NCBI GenBank assembly: GCA_038203525.1
Contig: JBBRDW010000138.1
Coordinates: 1-11,276 of the forward strand
DNA length: 11,276 nucleotides
Reading direction: 5' to 3'
Source: Limnovirga sp038203525
GTDB lineage: Bacteria > Bacteroidota > Bacteroidia > Chitinophagales > Chitinophagaceae
The notes under the pieces are model-generated. The model ran no database searches, was not told where the DNA came from, and saw only the letters and a program-made list of their open reading frames with translations. Of the stretch, positions 6,830 to 11,276 are shown piece by piece. The stretch's first letter is position 1; each line of letters starts with the position of its first letter. A program made the position numbers and the translations under genes.

Positions 6830-6920
6830 GCCCGCCAGGGGCGGGCCGGGCTTTACGTTTCAAGTCCTCGCAAAGCTTCGTTTCACTGCGCTTTGCTGCG
6901 GGCTTTCCACTTCAATCCCT
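6830..6920. repeat. Palindromic repeat cluster with paired 22-base direct repeats
   Basis: In the gap between lemA and the first sulfatase. GCCCGCC-AGG-GGCGGGC (6830-6846) is a perfect 7-bp GC-rich hairpin. Two 22-base direct repeats beginning CGGGCTTT (6847-6868 and 6899-6920) agree at 17 positions, and between them GCAAAGC/GCTTTGC (6870-6876 with 6890-6896) forms another hairpin. The arrangement resembles REP-type or structured-RNA repeats; I recall similar sequences from other Bacteroidota, but that memory is not evidence. It lies next to copy C of the dispersed repeat. Confidence 0.6.
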
Positions 6921-6989
6921 AACGCAAATTCAGTTTTGCACAAGTAGCTGTTTGGGTATTTAATACAAACCACACCAATCTTCGCACTT

Positions 6990-7073
6990 GCTGCATAGAA
7001 AACTAAATGTACAAGAGTGCGACGCAACGAAAGACTGGAACAGAACTTAAAGCCGGGTACAAAAAACTGTATT
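6990..7073 (-). repeat. Dispersed intergenic repeat, copy C
   Basis: Read on the minus strand: AATACAG, a T-run, GTACCCGGCT, a variable stretch, then GTTGCGTCGCACTCTTGTAC (7009-7028) and TATGCAGC. It starts about 29 bases after the first sulfatase stop codon in the direction of transcription. Inside it, TCGCACTCTTG could pair with CAAGTGCGA just beyond, giving a small hairpin. No strong hairpin precedes the T-run here. Confidence 0.75.
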
Positions 7074-7101
7074 ATGATATTCTATTTTTAAACCGCAGAG
7101 C

Positions 7102-8466
7102 CTACTTAAGACCGTTCATTACAGTTTGAAATTTATTTTTTATTAGCTTTTCTGCGGGTGTAATAGTTGTTGGAGATAGTGGATTTTTTTCCTCAGGATC
7201 GGTTGTTATGTTGAAAAATGTGCCTGTTACATCGTACAGTTTGTAGGTGGTATCCTGTATCCAGCGGGTGGTTTTGTCTTTGCCGTTATTGTTTGCGTTA
7301 AAGTGGCAAAAAATCCAGTCTCTTTTAGTGGTATCCTGCCCTGTTAACTGGCCGTAGAAGCTCTGCCCATCAAACGCACCAAAAGCCGGGGCAATTTTTA
7401 AACCGGCGATATCGGCAAGTGTTGGCACAAAATCGGTAAAATCTATCAGGCTGTTGTTTACCTGTGCGGGTTTTATTTTATTGGGCCATGTAAGAAAGAA
7501 TGGCACTTTTGTGCCTGCTTCGCTGGTAATTCCCTTTGCGCCCTGCAGGTTTTTTTCGCTTGCTTTATAATAGATTCCTTTTGGGGTGCCGTTATCACCT
7601 ATAAACATGATAATGGTATTATCGTATAGCTGCCATGCTTTTACTGAGTCTATTATTTGTCCCACTTTTTTATCCATGTATTGCATCATAGAAGGGAAAA
7701 AAGAAGAGTCGCTATGCCTGTCTGATGACACCCAGGTTGCAAATTCGGGATCATCAGGCGTTGGGGTAAATGGGGGATGGCAAAGCCCTAACGGATAATA
7801 AACAAAGAAGGGTTTATTCTTATTCTTTTGTATAAAAGATAAAATATGGCTGGTAAAAATATCATCACCAAATTTATTATTTGCTTCTTCTTTGGTTGCA
7901 AATTTTGCATTTTGGTATGTTCTGGGGTTTTTATAGATGGAGCCGTGGGTATCATGTTCCAGCGGGTCCCAAACTATATAGTCATCAAATCCAAAATTGC
8001 GGATAGATTGATCGCCGCCATCGAGCTGCCATTTGCCCGCCACGTAGGTAGTGTATCCACCATCTTTTAAAATGTTAGCGAACGTTTTTTCTTTGGGGTT
8101 CATAACGCCCCACTCAGTAAAATTTCTGAAATTGTATTTTCCCGTAACAAACATAAACCTTGAAGGGGAGCAAAGTGGCGATGCATGGCATTGGTTAAAC
8201 CGCATACCTGCTTTTGCCATGTTGTCGATATTGGGTGTTTTAAAACTTTGATTGCCATTACAGGCAATAGCATCGAAACCGATATCATCGGCCAGTATCA
8301 CAATAATATTGGGCCGTTCATTTATAGCCGTGTCTGATATTCTATAAGCTGTAATTACCGGTTGAGATTCCCTGGTTTCAATCCCGTATTTTAAAAAATA
8401 GACACCAGCTGCAATTACCACAATTACTATACAGGCAGCAGCGTAGCGTACATATTTTTTCTTCAT
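7102..8466 (-). CDS. Type I (formylglycine-dependent) sulfatase, arylsulfatase family
   Basis: This 454-residue hydrolase should cleave sulfate esters, probably from sulfated glycans in the periplasm; the substrate cannot be read from the sequence. A membrane/signal segment lies at 7-27. The alkaline-phosphatase-like fold starts RPNIIVILADDIGFD (51-65), with metal ligands D60 and D61. C99 in CSPSR is the cysteine converted to formylglycine, and R103 completes the motif. Further likely active-site residues are K145 (AGKWQ), H230 (LCH), D291-N292 (GDNG) and a lysine in GAKGITSEAGTKVP near 311. Odd point: Q147 stands where most family members have His (GKWH). It is more diverged than the two downstream-numbered neighbours, which resemble each other. 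No maturation enzyme is visible nearby. No own terminator was recognised; copy C of the dispersed repeat follows. Confidence 0.93.
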   Translation of the reverse strand: MKKKYVRYAAACIVIVVIAAGVYFLKYGIETRESQPVITAYRISDTAINERPNIIVILADDIGFDAIACNGNQSFKTPNIDNMAKAGMRFNQCHASPLCSPSRFMFVTGKYNFRNFTEWGVMNPKEKTFANILKDGGYTTYVAGKWQLDGGDQSIRNFGFDDYIVWDPLEHDTHGSIYKNPRTYQNAKFATKEEANNKFGDDIFTSHILSFIQKNKNKPFFVYYPLGLCHPPFTPTPDDPEFATWVSSDRHSDSSFFPSMMQYMDKKVGQIIDSVKAWQLYDNTIIMFIGDNGTPKGIYYKASEKNLQGAKGITSEAGTKVPFFLTWPNKIKPAQVNNSLIDFTDFVPTLADIAGLKIAPAFGAFDGQSFYGQLTGQDTTKRDWIFCHFNANNNGKDKTTRWIQDTTYKLYDVTGTFFNITTDPEEKNPLSPTTITPAEKLIKNKFQTVMNGLK

Positions 8467-8606
8467 AAAAGCTGGTTTAGTACAAAGAAAATTTATTTTT
8501 TATGCAGACAGGGAAAAACAACTAATGTTTTGAGAAGTTTTTTGTGCACAAGGCACAGGCTGTTGATTTATGTTAGAATTGATAGCCTGGCAGTACTCAT
8601 AAAAAT

Positions 8607-8645
8607 AAAAAGGGCATTTTCATTTGAGAGAAAGATACCTTTTTG
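8607..8645 (-). terminator. Degraded terminator behind the second sulfatase
   Basis: AAAAAGGGCATTTTCATTTG..GAAAGATACCTTTTT is related base for base to the terminator at 10368-10407, but the second arm has lost part of GCCC, leaving AAAAAGG/CCTTTTT paired (8607-8613 with 8639-8645) around a long loop. It lies about 20 bases after the stop codon and is weaker than its sister. Confidence 0.5.
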
Positions 8646-8665
8646 TAATATTTTTTATGCAAGAT

Positions 8666-10045
8666 CTAGTGCAGTGTATCTAATGCGCTTTGGAACTGCG
8701 TTCTAATAACCGATTCTATCTTGGTAAGATTAGCATCTTTTATGGGATTCGCTTCTTTAGGGTCATTAATTATATTATAAAACTTACCCGTACTATCGTA
8801 CAACTTATAATTTGAATTATTAATCCAGCGTTTTAAATTCACAGTTTTGCTGGTCTCTCTAAATTTTAGAAAGTGACAAAATACCCAGTCTCTTGGCGTA
8901 TTTGGCAATCCTTTTAGTTGATTGTAAAAGCTTCTTCCATCAATTGTTCCATAGGTAGAAGGAATGGAGCTTCCGGCCGCGTCGGCTACTGTTGGCAAAA
9001 AATCTGTAAAATCAATAAGGTTATTATTTACCTGACCTGGAGCTATACCATTTGGCCAGGTAACAAATAATGGTACCCTTGTGCCCGCTTCAGTTGTTGA
9101 TAATTTGCCCCCTTTTGTTAATACGCCATTGTAATAATAGGAAATTTCACGTGGCGTGCCATTGTCGCCAACAAACATAAAAATGGTATTGTCGTATAGT
9201 TGCCAGGCTTTTAATGAGTCAACGATCTGTCCCACTTTTTTATCCATGTACTTCATCATTGAAGGAAAAAATGAAGTATTGCTATTGGTGCTGCCAGCCT
9301 CCCAGGTAGCATATTCAGGATCGTCTGGCGTTGGAGAAAATGGGTAATGGCAAAGCCCGATTGGATAATAAACAAAAAAATTATTTGCCTTATTATCATT
9401 AATAAAGCCTAACACACGGCTGGTATAAATATCATCACCATATTGATTCGTTCTTTTAGAATAAGCACCATTTTCGTAGAATTTAGGGGTTTTATAAATA
9501 TTGCCGGGGTCTAAAGTTTCTTCTGCATCCCAAACACAGTAGCCATCATAACCAAAATTAGTAATTGAGGTTTGGCCCCCATCGAACTGCCATTTACCGG
9601 CAACATAAGTGGCATACCGGGCATCGTTAAGAATATTTGCAAACGTTTTCTCATTGGGGTCCATTCTTCCCCAGGATGTGTAGTTTCTAAAACTGTATTT
9701 ACCGGTAACAAACATAAACCTTGAAGGCGAGCAGGTAGGGGAACTATGGCATTGGGTGAAACGCATTCCTTCAACACCCAATTGATCGATTCTGGGAGTT
9801 TGAAAACTCTGGTTTCCGTTGCTGGTTATGGCATCGTAACCAACATCGTCGGCAAGTATAATAACAATATTTGGCCTGCTTGAAACTGCTGGCTTTACAG
9901 CAGAAACAGTAGCGTCTGCTTTGGTTGTAATAATATTAAGCTTTTCTTCCTTATTGCAGGAAAAAATAAAAAGTGTGGCTGAAAATATTAAACCAAGTTT
10001 TTTTCTTAGGCAGAGGAAACTTGGATGGTGTTTATTTTGTTTCAT
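8666..10045 (-). CDS. Type I sulfatase, predicted surface or periplasmic lipoprotein
   Basis: This 459-residue sulfatase has a lipoprotein-type signal (LGLIFSATLFIFSC, C30). The residues after the cysteine, NKEEK, resemble the K-plus-acidic export signal known for surface-exposed lipoproteins of some Bacteroidota, so an outer-surface position is plausible. The catalytic domain runs from RPNIVIILADDVGYD (57-71; metal ligands D66, D67), through CSPSR (formylglycine precursor C105, R109), K151 in AGKWQ, H233 in LCH and D294-N295 in GDNG, to a lysine in LTKGGKLSTTEAGTRVP (311 or 314). As in the first sulfatase, Q153 replaces the usual His of GKWH. Aligned ungapped over its last 234 residues it matches the third sulfatase at roughly three-quarters of positions, so they are recent paralogues. 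A 12-bp palindrome and a tiny upstream frame precede its start. The substrate is probably a sulfated polysaccharide, by inference only. Confidence 0.93.
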   Translation of the reverse strand: MKQNKHHPSFLCLRKKLGLIFSATLFIFSCNKEEKLNIITTKADATVSAVKPAVSSRPNIVIILADDVGYDAITSNGNQSFQTPRIDQLGVEGMRFTQCHSSPTCSPSRFMFVTGKYSFRNYTSWGRMDPNEKTFANILNDARYATYVAGKWQFDGGQTSITNFGYDGYCVWDAEETLDPGNIYKTPKFYENGAYSKRTNQYGDDIYTSRVLGFINDNKANNFFVYYPIGLCHYPFSPTPDDPEYATWEAGSTNSNTSFFPSMMKYMDKKVGQIVDSLKAWQLYDNTIFMFVGDNGTPREISYYYNGVLTKGGKLSTTEAGTRVPLFVTWPNGIAPGQVNNNLIDFTDFLPTVADAAGSSIPSTYGTIDGRSFYNQLKGLPNTPRDWVFCHFLKFRETSKTVNLKRWINNSNYKLYDSTGKFYNIINDPKEANPIKDANLTKIESVIRTQFQSALDTLH

Positions 10046-10062
10046 AGTCTATTCCGCTTCAT
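10042..10062 (-). other. Six-codon upstream reading frame overlapping the second sulfatase start
   Basis: On the minus strand ATG AAG CGG AAT AGA CTA TGA encodes MKRNRL, and its stop overlaps the sulfatase start as ATGA. The layout would allow translational coupling or uORF control, but a frame this short can easily be chance. Confidence 0.25.
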
Positions 10063-10074
10063 AGCCGTACGGCT
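10063..10074. promoter_or_regulatory. 12-bp perfect palindrome upstream of the second sulfatase
   Basis: AGCCGTACGGCT is a perfect palindrome 18-29 bases before the sulfatase start codon and directly before the six-codon frame. It may be an operator site or part of the leader. It stands out because the surrounding DNA is AT-rich. Confidence 0.35.
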
Positions 10075-10188
10075 TAAATCAATCGAAAATATTAATTTTT
10101 AAATAAGTAAGAGAAATTTCTTGTTTTCATACGCCCAAGCAGCGAAGCTTTAAATAAAATTTAATTTTTAGCAATCTTAAAAAAGCTT

Positions 10189-10228
10189 AAACTTCCTAAG
10201 CTATATGGATAAAAATAGGAAGTTTTTT
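10189..10228 (+). terminator. Orphan plus-strand terminator-like hairpin
   Basis: AAACTTCCTA pairs perfectly with TAGGAAGTTT (10189-10198 with 10216-10225) around a 17-base loop, followed by a run of six T (10223-10228), the form of a terminator for plus-strand transcription. No plus-strand gene precedes it. Its T-run is also the opening T-run of copy D of the dispersed repeat, so it may belong to the repeat rather than end a transcript. Confidence 0.5.
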
Positions 10229-10310
10229 CTTACCCAAACTGGATTGCTACTATCATACTTCGTTGCGTCGCACTCTTCAAGGTTCTGTTCGCTGTTCAAC
10301 ATTGTGCAGC
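10223..10310 (+). repeat. Dispersed intergenic repeat, copy D
   Basis: T-run, then CTTACCC, a variable part ending ACTTC, then the core GTTGCGTCGCACTCTT (10262-10277) and, after a short segment, TGTGCAGC. The GTAC that follows the core in copies A and C is lost. AAGGTT and AACCTT flank the end of the copy and could form a hairpin. It lies between the second and third sulfatases. Confidence 0.65.
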
Positions 10311-10367
10311 AACCTTAAATTACAAGCTTAAATTTATGGGAAGCGCAAGTTACCCACATTAAAAAAT

Positions 10368-10407
10368 AAAAAAGGGCATTTTCATTTTATCGAAAGATGC
10401 CCTTTTT
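10368..10407 (-). terminator. Rho-independent terminator of the third sulfatase
   Basis: On the minus strand AAAAAGGGCAT pairs with ATGCCCTTTTTT (10407-10397 with 10379-10368), a stem of about 11 bp ending in a T-run, about 18 bases after the stop codon. It shares clear sequence, including the loop motif CATTTT and GAAAG, with the degraded terminator behind the second sulfatase. Confidence 0.85.
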
Positions 10408-10425
10408 CACTTTTTCCGGGAAATT

Positions 10426-11276
10426 TTAATGCATTGTATCCATTGCACTTTGAAACTGCGTTTTAAGAAGCGCTTCTGAAGTAGTAAGTGCAGCATCTGC
10501 TAATGCATTCGATTCTCCAGGATCGGTAACTATGTTATAGAACTTACCCGTACTGTCGTACAACTTATAGTTTGTGTTCTGCATCCACCGAGATAAAGTA
10601 CTTGTTCCGCTGGTTTTATTAAATTCAAGCCAGTGACAAAACACCCAATCTCTAGGCGCACAGGACAATCCCACTAACTGATTGTAAAAGCTCTTTCCAT
10701 CAATTTTGCCGTAGGAGGATGGTATGGAGCTCCCAACCGCTTCAGCTACTGTTGGCAGCATATCAGTAAAATCAATAAGGTTATTATTTACCTGGCCAGC
10801 AACTATTCCTTTTGGCCAGGTAACAATTAAGGGCACCTTGGTTCCCGACTCAGATGATGACAATTTACCGCCTGTAGTTAATGTTCCATTATAATAATAG
10901 GAAATATCATTTGCAGTGCCATTGTCGCCAACAAACATGAGTATGGTATTGCGATAAAGCTGCCAGGCTTTTAAAGAATCAATAATCTGTCCTACTTTTT
11001 TATCCATATACTTCATCATTGAAGGGAAAAATACAGGGTTACTATTTTTACTGTTAGCAACCCAGGTAGCAAACTCAGAATCATCCGGTGTTGGTGAAAA
11101 CGGAGAGTGACAGAGCCCTATTGGATAATACACGAAAAAATTATTTGCCTTATTTGTGTTGATGAAAGATAAAACGCGGCTGGTAAAAATATCATCCCCA
11201 AATTGTCCGGACGTAGTTCTCTTGGTTGAGTATACTCCATTCTCGTAGTATTTTGGGTTTTTATAAATATTTCCCG
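10426..11276 (-). CDS. Type I sulfatase, partial (N-terminal part outside the window)
   Basis: Only the last 282 residues are in the window. The frame stays open to the right edge, entering as NIYKNPKYYENGVYS, so the gene begins beyond position 11276. A GTG at 11133 is an internal valine (FFVYYPIG), not a start. Visible family elements are FGDDIFTSRVLSFI, YYPIGLCH with the catalytic histidine, SPTPDDSEFATW, the metal-binding GDNG, TTGGKLSSSESGTKVP with a probable substrate-contacting lysine, and DFTDMLPTV. The formylglycine cysteine and the first metal ligands lie outside, so activity cannot be judged. It is the close paralogue of the second sulfatase: about 61 differences over the 234 shared C-terminal residues counted by hand. 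One difference, R for D in QLYRNT, alters a usually acidic spot before the strand leading to GDNG. It has its own good terminator. Confidence 0.92.
   Translation of the reverse strand, partial: GNIYKNPKYYENGVYSTKRTTSGQFGDDIFTSRVLSFINTNKANNFFVYYPIGLCHSPFSPTPDDSEFATWVANSKNSNPVFFPSMMKYMDKKVGQIIDSLKAWQLYRNTILMFVGDNGTANDISYYYNGTLTTGGKLSSSESGTKVPLIVTWPKGIVAGQVNNNLIDFTDMLPTVAEAVGSSIPSSYGKIDGKSFYNQLVGLSCAPRDWVFCHWLEFNKTSGTSTLSRWMQNTNYKLYDSTGKFYNIVTDPGESNALADAALTTSEALLKTQFQSAMDTMH

Noticed and set aside
8536..8565. Possible sixth repeat copy (AAGTTTTTTGTGC)
   Set aside because: Only the T-run start resembles the family; the GTTGCGTCGC core is missing at the expected distance.
9511..9777. Additional minus-strand frame inside the second sulfatase
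   Set aside because: It overlaps the sulfatase in another frame and has no domain features; the sulfatase frame covers the conserved CSPSR and AGKWQ motifs there.
10426..11133. Third sulfatase starting at GTG 11133
   Set aside because: The frame continues upstream to the window edge with clear homology to the second sulfatase, so the GTG is an internal valine codon.
12..11276. A single sulfur pathway linking sulfide dehydrogenase and sulfatases
   Set aside because: Sulfatases release sulfate from organic esters and do not produce sulfide; the two groups are separated by unrelated operons and by terminators.

Overview
The window looks like a chromosomal segment from a member of the Bacteroidota, most likely close to Chitinophagaceae (inference). 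The evidence is: a moderately AT-rich composition; A/T-rich start regions with little Shine-Dalgarno signal; lipoproteins, one with an acidic K-E-E stretch just after the lipid cysteine; a sulfatase array; and intergenic DNA filled with hairpin-forming repeats. Every supported gene is on the minus strand, so transcription runs from high to low coordinates. The third sulfatase is cut by the right edge; all other genes are complete.

Right part (7102-11276): three tandem type I sulfatases. The two right-hand copies are close paralogues and carry related terminator hairpins behind them, which points to duplication of a gene-plus-terminator unit. The third copy (7102-8466) is more diverged. No FGly-generating enzyme, SusC/D pair or sulfotransferase is visible. 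Centre (4838-6707): a compact three-gene operon, LemA protein, then a soluble TPM-domain protein, then a secreted TPM-domain protein with a glycine-rich tail, a well-known bacterial association probably tied to the cell envelope. Then come lysyl-tRNA synthetase (lysS) and a small DoxX-like membrane protein, each with its own terminator.

Left part (12-1672): a two-gene operon for a flavocytochrome c sulfide dehydrogenase, with a monohaem cytochrome c lipoprotein followed by a Tat-signal flavoprotein. The flavoprotein keeps the redox cysteine pair of the Allochromatium enzyme but appears to lack the cysteine that covalently anchors FAD there. The pair would oxidise sulfide in the periplasm and pass electrons to a cytochrome c.

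The least expected signal lies in the intergenic DNA. A dispersed repeat built around GTTGCGTCGCACTCTTGTAC occurs four times clearly and once in degraded form, always between genes. Most copies start with a T-run, then a CCC-containing segment, and end at a TATGSAGC-like block. Two copies face each other at 2027-2415 and make a MITE-like inverted-repeat element with strong internal hairpins. Next to it is a decayed fragment of an NHL-repeat protein. No RNA gene, CRISPR array or transposase gene was recognised.
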